From: VRUE01 sp963701265
GTDB lineage: Bacteria; Actinomycetota; Thermoleophilia; Solirubrobacterales; 70-9
DNA: 64,000 nucleotides
Assembly: GCA_963701265.1 (NCBI GenBank)
Contig: OY969581.1
Coordinates: 1,550,001-1,614,000, forward strand
Direction of reading: 5' to 3'
The first letter of the stretch is position 1; every line of letters begins with the position of its first letter. The position numbers and the translations under genes were made by a program. The notes under the pieces are model-generated. The model was not told the origin of the DNA. It made no database searches and was given only the letters and a program-made list of their open reading frames with translations. Shown piece after piece: positions 24,747 to 32,771 of the stretch.

Positions 24747-25189
24747 GTCAACGCCCGCTCGAGTCCGTCCAGCGCTTCGTCGAGCAATGCCCCCTGGCCG
24801 CGCCGCATCATCGGCGAGCCCAGCCGCGAGAGCCCGCGAAGCGACTGCACGGCGCTGATCGCCACCTCGGTTCCAGGCTCATCGTCGCTCAGGGCCACGT
24901 TGATCGCGTAGCGCCGCAGGTGCCGCTCAAACGGCGTACCGGCGAGCTGCTGCTCCCAGCCAAAGCGCTCACCGCTGACCGACTCGCTGCAGCGGAAGTC
25001 GGCGCGCACCCCACGACCCTCGGCCGTCCCCAGCACCTTTGTCCACTGCAACCCGACTCCCTCTCCCTCGACGCTCTCAACCCTCATCGTTCGCGGCCAC
25101 CAGCGAGGCAGGCTGTAGGGGTCGCAGACCAGCTCCCACACCTCTGGGCGCGGTGCGGCGATCGTGCGGCGACGAGTGAGGCGGGGCAC
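24743..25189 (-). CDS. SRPBCC (polyketide cyclase / START-like) family protein
   Basis: 148 residues with the family start TIAAPRPEVWELVCDPYSLPRWWP, a beta-rich middle and a long C-terminal helix (GALLDEALDGLERALT). These proteins bind hydrophobic ligands in a central cavity. The specific ligand is unknown. It is translationally coupled to the downstream alkyl-DHAP-synthase-like gene and separated by only 12 bases from the MerR gene upstream, so the region 24743-26430 is probably one transcript. A lipid-related ligand is a guess from the neighbour. Confidence 0.85.
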   Translation of the reverse strand: MPRLTRRRTIAAPRPEVWELVCDPYSLPRWWPRTMRVESVEGEGVGLQWTKVLGTAEGRGVRADFRCSESVSGERFGWEQQLAGTPFERHLRRYAINVALSDDEPGTEVAISAVQSLRGLSRLGSPMMRRGQGALLDEALDGLERALT

Positions 25190-25201
25190 CGGAAAGAGCC
25201 G

Positions 25202-25948
25202 TCAGTCGCCGGCGAGACGACGGAGGTCCCTGACGAGCAGGAGGTGCTTGAGGTGGCTGACGGTCGCGGCCAGGCTCTCCAGGCTCTCCAGCGCCTCTTT
25301 ACGGCGATCGGGATTACGCGAGCGCAGCGAGGGGCCGAGCAGGGCTTCAAGCAGGTTTGCCTCGCGGTCGGCCGAGGAGCGGAAGACGCGCAGGTTGCGA
25401 GCGCCGACCCCAAAGCGCGAGAGCTCATTGGCGGCGCGCACGACTTCGCGATCGGTCTCGTCGTAGACGATCTTGCCCTCGCGTTTCTCGGGCGCGACGA
25501 TGCCGAAGTTCTCCAGCTCGGAGATCAGCTCCTCGCGGGCGCCGGTCTCCTCGATCACCTCGTCCAGCGTCAGGTATGCGCGCGAGGTGTTGACCAGGAT
25601 CGCGCGCCGCACGGCTCCACTCGAGGGTCGCTTGTCCGAGTTGCCGCCGGCCGGCGCGAAATCGCCGCCGGCCGCCAGCTCCTGGCGGATCACCCGCAGC
25701 GGCAGGAACTCGTCGCGCTGCAACCGCAGGATCGTGCGCAGCCGTTCGACGTCGGACTGGCTGTAGAGGCGGTAGCCGCCGGCCGTGCGCCGCGGCGTCA
25801 AGAGCTTTTGGTCCTCGAGGTAGCGGATCTTCGAGATCGAGACGTCGTCGAACTCGCTCTGCAGGATCTTGCAGACGGCGCCGATCGTCAGCGCCTTGCG
25901 CGGGCGCGAGTCGCGCTGGCGGGTCTGTGCTTGCTCGGAGACCGCCAT
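25202..25948 (-). CDS. MerR-family transcription regulator, FtsR-like
   Basis: 248 residues. The N-terminal winged helix has ALTIGAVCKILQSEF, KIRYLEDQKLLTPRRTAGGYRLYS and the LRTILRLQRDEFLPLRVI helix. A second region (residues about 125-240) is helical with no metal-binding cysteine cluster. This length and pairing with an FHA gene match the actinobacterial regulator that controls ftsZ in Corynebacterium (FtsR); that role here is inference. The gene is two bases from the FHA gene upstream, so they share a transcript. Confidence 0.87.
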   Translation of the reverse strand: MAVSEQAQTRQRDSRPRKALTIGAVCKILQSEFDDVSISKIRYLEDQKLLTPRRTAGGYRLYSQSDVERLRTILRLQRDEFLPLRVIRQELAAGGDFAPAGGNSDKRPSSGAVRRAILVNTSRAYLTLDEVIEETGAREELISELENFGIVAPEKREGKIVYDETDREVVRAANELSRFGVGARNLRVFRSSADREANLLEALLGPSLRSRNPDRRKEALESLESLAATVSHLKHLLLVRDLRRLAGD

Positions 25949-25950
25949 CC

Positions 25951-26430
25951 CTACTTCTCCAAGTAGCTCAGCTTGTACTTGCCGACCTGGATCTCGTCGC
26001 CGTCGGCAAGGCGGTGCGACTCGATCCGGCGGCGATTGACGTAGGTGCCGTTGAGCGAGCCGAGGTCATCGATGTAGAGGCCGTCTCGGCGCCGTACCAG
26101 CAGGGCGTGGTTGCGCGAGACGGTGACGTCGTCAAGAAAAACGCCGGCGTCGGGACTGCGGCCGATGCTGACCCGGTCCTCGCTGAGCGGGAAACTCTCC
26201 CCCGCCCGACCGCCGCCGGCGCGAATCACCAGGGCGGCACCGCTGCGCTCGACCGTCTCGTCGATGTCGACCGGCTGCATCTCACCGCCCTCGTCGACGG
26301 TGTAGGTCATCGTCGTCGGTTCATCGCCGCCCTCGCCCTCCGCGGGGCCACCGACGAAGGCGCCGCACTTTTGGCAGTAGTTGGCGCCCTCGGGGTTGAC
26401 GAACCCGCATTCGGGACAGTGGACGGCCAT
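25951..26430 (-). CDS. Zinc-ribbon plus FHA-domain protein, GarA/OdhI-like
   Basis: 159 residues. An N-terminal zinc ribbon (C5, C8, C19, C22 in HCPECG and YCQKCG) is followed by an acidic linker with TTMTYT, then an FHA domain: DRVSIGRSPDAGVFLDD, VSRNHALL and LGSLNGTYVNRRRI carry the phosphothreonine-binding Arg, Ser and Asn. GarA/OdhI proteins of other actinobacteria have a phosphorylated N-terminal Thr motif and inhibit 2-oxoglutarate dehydrogenase. The linker threonines could play that part, but the zinc ribbon is an addition. The gene sits between RsiG-like and MerR genes. Confidence 0.88.
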   Translation of the reverse strand: MAVHCPECGFVNPEGANYCQKCGAFVGGPAEGEGGDEPTTMTYTVDEGGEMQPVDIDETVERSGAALVIRAGGGRAGESFPLSEDRVSIGRSPDAGVFLDDVTVSRNHALLVRRRDGLYIDDLGSLNGTYVNRRRIESHRLADGDEIQVGKYKLSYLEK

Positions 26431-26444
26431 CGTGCTCGCTCCGC

Positions 26445-26711
26445 TCAGGCGGCGGGCTCGTCCTCTGAGGACGGCTGTTTGCCGGCCAGAATCTCGGTCA
26501 ACTGCGCGACGTCATCACCGGAGAAGAGCGACTCGCCCTGCTCGCGCTTCTGTCGCAGCCGATTGACCAGCTCCGCCCGAAGGATGTCGATCTTGCCGTG
26601 CAGGACGCGCCGCTTGTAGGAGATCTCATTCTCCTCCTCGGTGAGCTTGTCGATCAGGTCCTTCAGTTCCTCATCGCTGAGGGAACCCAGATCAGGAAAA
26701 GTGTCCTCCAT
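26445..26711 (-). CDS. RsiG-like small protein with a c-di-GMP-type motif
   Basis: 88 residues, almost all helical, with an acidic disordered tail. Residues 27-42 read E-x3-S-x2-R-x3-H-x3-D (E27, S31, R34, H38, D42). This is the E(X)3S(X)2R(X)3Q(X)3D signature by which the Streptomyces anti-sigma factor RsiG (also called AmfC) binds cyclic di-GMP, except that His replaces Gln. RsiG of Streptomyces has two such helices; here there is one, as reported for Rubrobacter, where two subunits pair. The start is ATG at 26711 with a strong GAAGGAG upstream. The function as an anti-sigma switch is inference. Confidence 0.75.
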   Translation of the reverse strand: MEDTFPDLGSLSDEELKDLIDKLTEEENEISYKRRVLHGKIDILRAELVNRLRQKREQGESLFSGDDVAQLTEILAGKQPSSEDEPAA

Positions 26712-26802
26712 CTCGCTCCTTCTTACGGGTATGGCCCCTGCTGAGGCCGGTCCGAACGGATTATAGGTCCGCCAGCCCAAGGTTCAACTGAAGGTTGAAG
26801 GT

Positions 26803-27456
26803 TTACTTCCCTTGGCTGCCGTCTTGCAAACCTCTGAGGCGCACTTCGCGCACTCCGGTCTGGGCGTAGAGCACGGTGGCGACGATCGCCAGGGCGAGGC
26901 CGATGATCAGCAGGGCGGCCGGTACCCAGCCGGCGAAGACCATGGCGAAGAAGATCCCGCCCATGATCGGGAAGACCGAGATCCGGCCCGGCCAGTTGAC
27001 CCGGATCTCGACCCCGTGGCGCAGGCCGTACTGGGCGAGGAAGAGCATCGCCACCTCGCGCGCGGCGAGCAGGGCCAACGCCCAGCGGGGCAGCAGCTCG
27101 AAGTGCCAGCAGACGACGGCGCCGGAGAGGATCGTCAGGCGGTCGACCAGCGGGTCGAGGATCGAGCCGAGGCGGCTGTACTGGCCGGTGACGCGGGCGA
27201 GGAAGCCGTCGAGGTAGTCACCGGCGGCGATCAGCCAGAAGACGATCGCGGCCGCAGCGCTGCGGCCGTCGCCGGATTCGAAGGCAAGCCAGAGGAAGAG
27301 CGGCAGGGCGGCAAGCCGCAGGTAGCCGACCGCGTTGGGGATGGTCCAGGGGTTGAGCGGTTCGCCCTTTTGCACCTGGCGCGGCGGCGGGCCGCTGCGG
27401 TCGAGGCCGAAGAGCCGGCGGACCCGGCCGCGACCGAAGGGCGCCTTGCTAGCCAT
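26803..27456 (-). CDS. pgsA: CDP-diacylglycerol-dependent phosphatidyltransferase (PgsA-like)
   Basis: A 217-residue CDP-alcohol phosphatidyltransferase. The catalytic motif D-x2-D-G-x2-A-R-x8-G-x3-D-x3-D is intact from AGDYLDGFLAR to LDPLVDR. Several hydrophobic helices cover the rest. It would join CDP-diacylglycerol to glycerol-3-phosphate (phosphatidylglycerol phosphate) or, less likely, inositol phosphate; sequence alone does not decide. The ATG at 27456 overlaps the proS stop by eight bases. It is the last gene of the long rpsB-to-pgsA operon, which also carries cdsA, the source of its CDP-diacylglycerol. Confidence 0.88.
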   Translation of the reverse strand: MASKAPFGRGRVRRLFGLDRSGPPPRQVQKGEPLNPWTIPNAVGYLRLAALPLFLWLAFESGDGRSAAAAIVFWLIAAGDYLDGFLARVTGQYSRLGSILDPLVDRLTILSGAVVCWHFELLPRWALALLAAREVAMLFLAQYGLRHGVEIRVNWPGRISVFPIMGGIFFAMVFAGWVPAALLIIGLALAIVATVLYAQTGVREVRLRGLQDGSQGK

Positions 27457-29140
27457 CGCTGGCCCGGAGGAGCGCTTGGGCCTGTGCGGTCGCCTCCTCC
27501 ACGGGCAGCTTGTGCTCGGCGCCGGAGCCGCGCTCGCTGGCCTCGACCACGCCTTCGGCCAGGCCGCGGCGGCCAACCACGATTCGCAGCGGGCAGCCAA
27601 TCAGCTCGGCGTCGGTCAGCTTCTCCCCCGTCCCGGCTTCGCGCTCGTCGTAGAGCACCTCGAGGCCGGCGGATCGCAGCTCGTCGTAGAGCTGATCGGC
27701 CTTCAACCTCTCCTCGTCGCCGGCCTTCTTGGCCAGGGAGACGAGGTGGACCTGCCAGGGGGCGATCGACGCAGGCCAGACGATGCCGCGCTCATCGGCG
27801 CGTTGCTCGATCGCCGCAGCGAGGATTCGGGCCGGGCCGATGCCGTAACAACCCATCACGATCGGCCTCTCGACGCCGGCGTCGTCGAGGAAGGTGGCGC
27901 CGAGCGGCTCCGAGTAACGGGTGCCGAGCTTGAAGATGTTGCCGACCTCGATCGCCGGCTCGATCTCGATCGTGCCGCCGCCGGGAGCGGTGTCGCCGGC
28001 CTCGACCATGCGCACGTCGAGCTCCTCGAACTCGAAGTCGCGGCCGGGCCTGATGCCCCGCAGGTGGGTGTCGGGACGGTTGGCACCGCTGACGTAGGAG
28101 TCACCGTCGATCGCGGCGTCCTTGATGATCGGCTGGGCGACGCCGACCGGACCGATGTAGCCGACCGGGCCCAGCTCGCTCTCGATCTCCTCCGGGCGCG
28201 CCTGGCGAAAGTCGGCGCCGAGTGCGTTGCGCAGCTTGATCTCGTTGAGGCGGTGATCGCCGCGGAGCAGGACGACGACCATTCCCCGCCCCTCGACGAT
28301 TACGGGCAGCGTCTTGATGAAGGCGCCGGCGGGAAGACCGAGGTGGGGGGCCACCTCCTCGACCCTGCCGAGACCCGGGGTCGGGACCTCCTCCGGAGCG
28401 CCGAGCGGCGCCGGCAGCTCGACCGGCTGGGCCTGCGCCGAGGCGACCTCGACATTGGCGGCGTAGCCGGGCGCCAGTGCGACCTCGTTCTCACCGGCCG
28501 GGCAAGGTGCCATGTACTCGTGAGCGCCCGAGCCGCCCATCATCCCGACGTCGGACTCGACCTTGTACCAGCGCAGCCCGCAGCGGTCGAGGATGCGCTC
28601 GTAGGCGCCGGCCTGCGCCTCGTAGGCACGCGCCAGGCCCTCCTCGTCGCGGTCGAACGAGTAGGCGTCCTTCATCGTGAACTCGCGCGTGCGCAGGATG
28701 CCCGCGCGCGGTCGCGGCTCGTCGCGCTCCTTGGTCTGAATGTGGAACAGCATCAGCGGCAGGTCGCGGTAGGAGCGGACATCGCGCGCCACGTGCTGGG
28801 TGACGCACTCCTCGTGAGTCATCGCCAGCACCATCGGGGCGCCCTTGCGGTCCTCCAACTTGAAAAGCTCGTCGATCGCGTAGCGGCCGGTCTTTTCCCA
28901 CGGCTCCGCCGGCATCAGGACGGGCATCAGCATCTCCTGGCAGCCGATTGCCTCCATCTCCTCGCGGATCACGGCCTCGACCTTGCGCTCTGCCCGCCAC
29001 CCTGCGGGCAGATAGGACCAGAGCCCGGCGCCGACCTGGCGGATGAGCCCGGCTCTGACCATCAATTTGTGAGACAAGGCCTCCGCATCGGCGGGCGGAT
29101 CCTTGAGCGTTGGCAGGAACGCCTGGCTGAAGCGGGTCAC
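27449..29140 (-). CDS. proS: Prolyl-tRNA synthetase, bacterial type
   Basis: ProS charges tRNA-Pro. The 563-residue protein has the class II motifs in order: GLWSYLPAGWRAERKVEAVI (motif 1 region), RGILRTREFTMKDAYSFD (motif 2) and GIGPARILAAAIEQ (motif 3). The middle insertion domain, including SGANRPDTHLRG, corresponds to the Ala-Pro editing domain. A C-terminal anticodon-binding domain ends the protein. The start is GTG at 29140. It lies 20 bases downstream of ispG in the same operon. Confidence 0.97.
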   Translation of the reverse strand: MTRFSQAFLPTLKDPPADAEALSHKLMVRAGLIRQVGAGLWSYLPAGWRAERKVEAVIREEMEAIGCQEMLMPVLMPAEPWEKTGRYAIDELFKLEDRKGAPMVLAMTHEECVTQHVARDVRSYRDLPLMLFHIQTKERDEPRPRAGILRTREFTMKDAYSFDRDEEGLARAYEAQAGAYERILDRCGLRWYKVESDVGMMGGSGAHEYMAPCPAGENEVALAPGYAANVEVASAQAQPVELPAPLGAPEEVPTPGLGRVEEVAPHLGLPAGAFIKTLPVIVEGRGMVVVLLRGDHRLNEIKLRNALGADFRQARPEEIESELGPVGYIGPVGVAQPIIKDAAIDGDSYVSGANRPDTHLRGIRPGRDFEFEELDVRMVEAGDTAPGGGTIEIEPAIEVGNIFKLGTRYSEPLGATFLDDAGVERPIVMGCYGIGPARILAAAIEQRADERGIVWPASIAPWQVHLVSLAKKAGDEERLKADQLYDELRSAGLEVLYDEREAGTGEKLTDAELIGCPLRIVVGRRGLAEGVVEASERGSGAEHKLPVEEATAQAQALLRASDG

Positions 29141-29160
29141 GCGGGAAACCTACTGGCCGC

Positions 29161-30414
29161 TCAGGCGCGGGTGAAGCGGCGACCGGCGGTGGGCGATGCC
29201 TCCTCGTCGAGCAGGACCTTGTCCGACTCGCCCTTTTCGGCCGCTTCGTGCTCCATCCGGGCGATCTTCTCGGGGGTCAGTTCGCCGGCGTTTTCAGCCT
29301 CGATCTTGGCCAGCCAGGTGGCGCCCTCGCGCGACTCGTTCTCATCGAACTCGACCGTGCCGCGGTCGAGCGACTTGTCGATCTCTTCGAACAGAGCGTC
29401 GACCAGCGAGGCCTGGGGAACCTTGCGCAGCGGCTTGCCGTGGGCGTAGATCAGACCCTCGTTCTTGGCCCCGGCGATGCCGAAGTCGGCGTGGCTGGCC
29501 TCGCCGATGCCGTTGACGGCGCAGCCGAGCACCGCGACCTCGATCGGCTCGGCGTAGCTTTCCAGCCGCTGCTCGATTTCGGCCACGACCGAGTCCATGT
29601 CGAACTGCAGGCGGCCGCAGGTCGGGCAGGCGATCAGCACCGGCCCGCGCTCGCGCAGCTGCAACGCCTTGAGGATCTCCCAGGCGACCTTGACCTCCTC
29701 CTCGGCGTGGAAGGTCGAGAGGCTGATCCGGATCGTGTCGCCAATTCCGTCGGCGAGCAGGGTGCCGAGCCCGACCGAGGACTTGAGCGAGCCCGACCAC
29801 TTGGTGCCGGCCTCGGTGATCCCGAGGTGCAGCGGGTAGGGGATCTTCTCGGAGAGCAGTCGGTTGGCGGCGATCGTGTTGGGCACGTTGGTCGACTTGA
29901 TCGAGACCTTGAAGTTCTCGAAGTCGAGGGCCTCCATGAGCTCGACGAACTCGACCGCGGCGGCAACCAGGGCCTCGACCGGGCTCTCGCGCTCGAGCGC
30001 GTGCAGGTGCTTGGGCAGCGAGCCCGAGTTGACCCCGATCCGCATCGGCACGTTCGCCGCGTTGGCCCGCTCGGCGACCTCGGCGACCTTGTCGCGGCCA
30101 CCGATGTTGCCCGGGTTGAGCCTGATGCAGTGGGCGCCGGCGTCGATCGCCTTCAGCGCCAGGGTGTGGTTGAAGTGGATGTCGGCGATCACCGGGATCG
30201 GCGAGTCGACGACGATCGTCTTCAGCGCCTCGACGTCCTCATCGCGCGGCACCGCCACGCGCACGATGTCGGCCCCCGCGTCGGCGACCGTGCGGATCTG
30301 CTCCATCGTCGCCGCAAGGTTGGCGGTCTCGGTCTTGGTCATCGTCTGCACGGCGACCGGCGCACCGCCGCCAACCGGCACGCCGCCGACGAAGATCTGT
30401 CGCTTCGAAGCCAT
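29161..30414 (-). CDS. ispG: 4-hydroxy-3-methylbut-2-enyl diphosphate synthase (IspG/GcpE)
   Basis: IspG carries out the penultimate reductive step of the MEP isoprenoid pathway with a 4Fe-4S cluster. The protein of 417 residues has the TIM-barrel N-terminus (VPVGGGAPVAVQTMTKT), the substrate stretch IRLNPGNIG, and three cluster cysteines in LIACPTCGR and LGCAVNG, followed by EASHADFG. A C-terminal extension of about 50 charged residues (FDENESREGATWLAKIEAEN to the end) goes beyond the usual length. It follows rseP in the operon; dxr of the same pathway lies two genes upstream. Confidence 0.96.
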   Translation of the reverse strand: MASKRQIFVGGVPVGGGAPVAVQTMTKTETANLAATMEQIRTVADAGADIVRVAVPRDEDVEALKTIVVDSPIPVIADIHFNHTLALKAIDAGAHCIRLNPGNIGGRDKVAEVAERANAANVPMRIGVNSGSLPKHLHALERESPVEALVAAAVEFVELMEALDFENFKVSIKSTNVPNTIAANRLLSEKIPYPLHLGITEAGTKWSGSLKSSVGLGTLLADGIGDTIRISLSTFHAEEEVKVAWEILKALQLRERGPVLIACPTCGRLQFDMDSVVAEIEQRLESYAEPIEVAVLGCAVNGIGEASHADFGIAGAKNEGLIYAHGKPLRKVPQASLVDALFEEIDKSLDRGTVEFDENESREGATWLAKIEAENAGELTPEKIARMEHEAAEKGESDKVLLDEEASPTAGRRFTRA

Positions 30415-30457
30415 GGGTCAAGCCTAGCGAGAGGGCTTCCGCAAGCGGATTGAAGCC

Positions 30458-31546
30458 CTAGCGGACGTTGAAGCCTTCGCCTGTAAGGCGGCCGATGTCG
30501 TTGCTGAGGCCGAGGAAGAAGAGCATGATCACCAGCACGAAGCCGAGCGCGCCGGCGCGCTCCATCACCCGGTAGGGAACCGGTTTGCCACGCGCCTTCT
30601 CGACCAGGCTCCAGAAGATGTGGCCGCCGTCGAGCGGCAGGAAGGGAAAGAGGTTGATCAGGCCGAGCGAGAGGCTGACGATCGCCAGCAGGGTCAGCGA
30701 CTCGCGGGTGCCGACGTCGATCGTCTGGTTGGCGACGTCGCTGACGCCGACCACGCCGGAGACTTCCTTGCGCTGTTCGGAGTCGAAGATGTTGGCGAAT
30801 ACGGTGACGGTCTTGCTGGTGACCAGCCAGATCGCATCGCCGGCCCGGCTGATCGCGCCGCCGACGCCGAGGTTTGCCGGTTCGGTGCCGTAGGAGAAGC
30901 CAATCCGGGTGCGGCCGGCGCTCTTTTCGTATTCGGGCTTGACGCTGATCGTCTGCATCTGGCCGTTGCGTTCAACCTTGAGCACGACCGGGGTGGCGGC
31001 CCGGCAGCCGTCTTGCGGCTTGCCGGCGCATTTGTGCGAGCCAACGTCTTCGTAGAACTTTTCCAGTCGCCCTTCGGTGCTGAGGCCGGTGTAGCTCCTG
31101 CCGTCGATCGCGACGATGCGATCGCCGGGCTTGAGCACGCTGGCGGCCGGTGAGCCCGGCACCACTTCGTCGACGCTCTGGGTCGGATCGCTGGCACCGA
31201 GCGCCAGGACGAAGAGGATGGCGAAGGCAAGCACGATGTTGACCGCGGGCCCGGCCCCGATCACGACGATTCGCTTCCAGACCGGCTGGTGGTAATAGCC
31301 GCGGTGCTCTTCGCCCTCGGGCAGAACCTCGTCGGGGTTCATGCCGCTGATCTTCACGAAACCGCCCGCCGGGATCGCGCCGATCCCGTACTCGGTCTCG
31401 CCGCGTTTGATCGAGACCAGCTTCGGCGGGAAGAAGAGGAAGAAGCGCTCGACCCGCATTCCCGTTGCCTTGGCGGCGAAGAAATGCCCGGCCTCGTGCA
31501 GGATCACCAGCGCCGAGAAGCCGAGGAAGATGAAGAGCCAGTTCAT
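30458..31546 (-). CDS. rseP: Site-2 metalloprotease RseP/Rip1 family (M50)
   Basis: This is an intramembrane zinc protease that cleaves anti-sigma factors and other membrane proteins within the bilayer. Of 362 residues, helix 1 holds HEAGH (VILHEAGHFFAA), a PDZ domain follows around PGSPAASVLKPGDRIVAIDGRS, and the third-ligand motif is NLFPFLPLDGGHIFW. Four transmembrane segments fit the family. The start GTG/ATG at 31546 overlaps the dxr stop by four bases. Candidate substrates include the HTH-membrane protein at 22184-23110 (speculative). Confidence 0.95.
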   Translation of the reverse strand: MNWLFIFLGFSALVILHEAGHFFAAKATGMRVERFFLFFPPKLVSIKRGETEYGIGAIPAGGFVKISGMNPDEVLPEGEEHRGYYHQPVWKRIVVIGAGPAVNIVLAFAILFVLALGASDPTQSVDEVVPGSPAASVLKPGDRIVAIDGRSYTGLSTEGRLEKFYEDVGSHKCAGKPQDGCRAATPVVLKVERNGQMQTISVKPEYEKSAGRTRIGFSYGTEPANLGVGGAISRAGDAIWLVTSKTVTVFANIFDSEQRKEVSGVVGVSDVANQTIDVGTRESLTLLAIVSLSLGLINLFPFLPLDGGHIFWSLVEKARGKPVPYRVMERAGALGFVLVIMLFFLGLSNDIGRLTGEGFNVR

Positions 31547-32691
31547 ACCCTCGCCAACCCCGCTACTTCCTCTTCGGTGCGGCGCCGCGCCTCGGCGTCA
31601 ACCGCGAAGAGGTCGTCGAAGTGGGTCGGCTGAGTTGGCGGCATCGCGGCGAGGACCCGCTCGATCAGCGCCGCGATCGCGGTGAAGCCGATCTTCCCCG
31701 CGAGGAAGGCGGCGACGGCGATCTCATCGGCGGCGTTGAGCACGCACGGCGCGGTCCCCCCCGCCTTGCCGGCATCGAGGGCGAGCTGGAGACAGGCGAA
31801 GGTCTCGAGGTCGGGCGCCTCAAAGTCAAGCTGGCCGACGCTCGCCAGGTCGAGCCGCGGCACGTCGACGTCGGCGCGCTCGGGGTAGTGCAGTGCGTAG
31901 GAAATCGGCACGCGCATGTCCGGGTGGCCGAGGTGGGCCATGGTCGCGCCGTCGTTGAGGTCGATCAGCGAGTGCACGATCGACTGCGGGTGGACGACGA
32001 CCTCGATCGCGTCGAAGGGGACCCCAAAGAGGTGGTGCGCCTCGATCGCCTCGAAGCCCTTGTTCATCAAGGTCGCAGAGTCGATCGTGATCCGCCCACC
32101 CATCGCCCAGGTCGGGTGCGCAAGCGCCTCTTCCACGCTGACTCCCTCGAGATCGGTGCGGCCGCGGAACGGCCCGCCGGAAGCCGTGAGGATGAGGCGG
32201 TCGATCGTGCCCGGTGAGCGCTCCGCGCCGATCAGCTGGAAGAGCGCCGAGTGCTCGGAGTCGACCGGCAGCAGGCGGGCGCCGGTCGCCTCGGCCAGCG
32301 CCATCGTCAGCTCGCCGCCGATCACGAGGCTCTCCTTGTTGGCGAGAGCGACGTCGATGCCCTCGCCGAGGGCAACGATCGTCGGCGCAAGGCCGGCGGC
32401 GCCGACGATGCCGTTGAGAACCAGGTCGGGCTCGGAGGAGATGATCAGCTCGCGGATGCCGTCCTCGCCGGCGAGCACCTGGCCGTCCCAGGCACCCCGG
32501 GCCGCGCGAGCGGAATCCGCATCAGCGAAGGCGACCGATCGCGCCCCGCACGCGTTCGCCTGCGCCAGTACCCGCTCCCAGCTGGAGCCAGCAGCGAGCC
32601 CGACCACCTGGAGCTCCTCCGAGGCCGCCACGATTTCGAGCGCCTGCGTGCCGATCGACCCGGTCGAGCCGAGAATCACAACCTTCTTCAT
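31543..32691 (-). CDS. dxr: 1-deoxy-D-xylulose 5-phosphate reductoisomerase
   Basis: Dxr catalyses the first committed step of the MEP pathway, the NADPH-dependent conversion of DXP to MEP. It has the cofactor loop VVILGSTGSIGTQALEIV, substrate motif LANKESLVIGGE, the metal region DSEHSALFQ and SGGPFRGR, and MGGRITIDSATLMNKGFE. The start is ATG at 32691 (MKKVVILG) by family alignment; an in-frame ATG at 32715 would add eight residues. It stands between cdsA and rseP in the operon. Confidence 0.96.
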   Translation of the reverse strand: MKKVVILGSTGSIGTQALEIVAASEELQVVGLAAGSSWERVLAQANACGARSVAFADADSARAARGAWDGQVLAGEDGIRELIISSEPDLVLNGIVGAAGLAPTIVALGEGIDVALANKESLVIGGELTMALAEATGARLLPVDSEHSALFQLIGAERSPGTIDRLILTASGGPFRGRTDLEGVSVEEALAHPTWAMGGRITIDSATLMNKGFEAIEAHHLFGVPFDAIEVVVHPQSIVHSLIDLNDGATMAHLGHPDMRVPISYALHYPERADVDVPRLDLASVGQLDFEAPDLETFACLQLALDAGKAGGTAPCVLNAADEIAVAAFLAGKIGFTAIAALIERVLAAMPPTQPTHFDDLFAVDAEARRRTEEEVAGLARV

Positions 32692-32771
32692 CTGAAGAGA
32701 GGATACGGAGGCCATCCGGCGACCCGCGAGTCCGTTTCAACCCGCCTGTATCGCGGGCTGAGACGGACTCG

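Noticed and set aside
27335..29449. A 704-codon plus-strand frame over proS
   Set aside because: It is the complement of proS and pgsA, which have complete synthetase and phosphatidyltransferase motifs. Long antisense frames are expected at this GC content.
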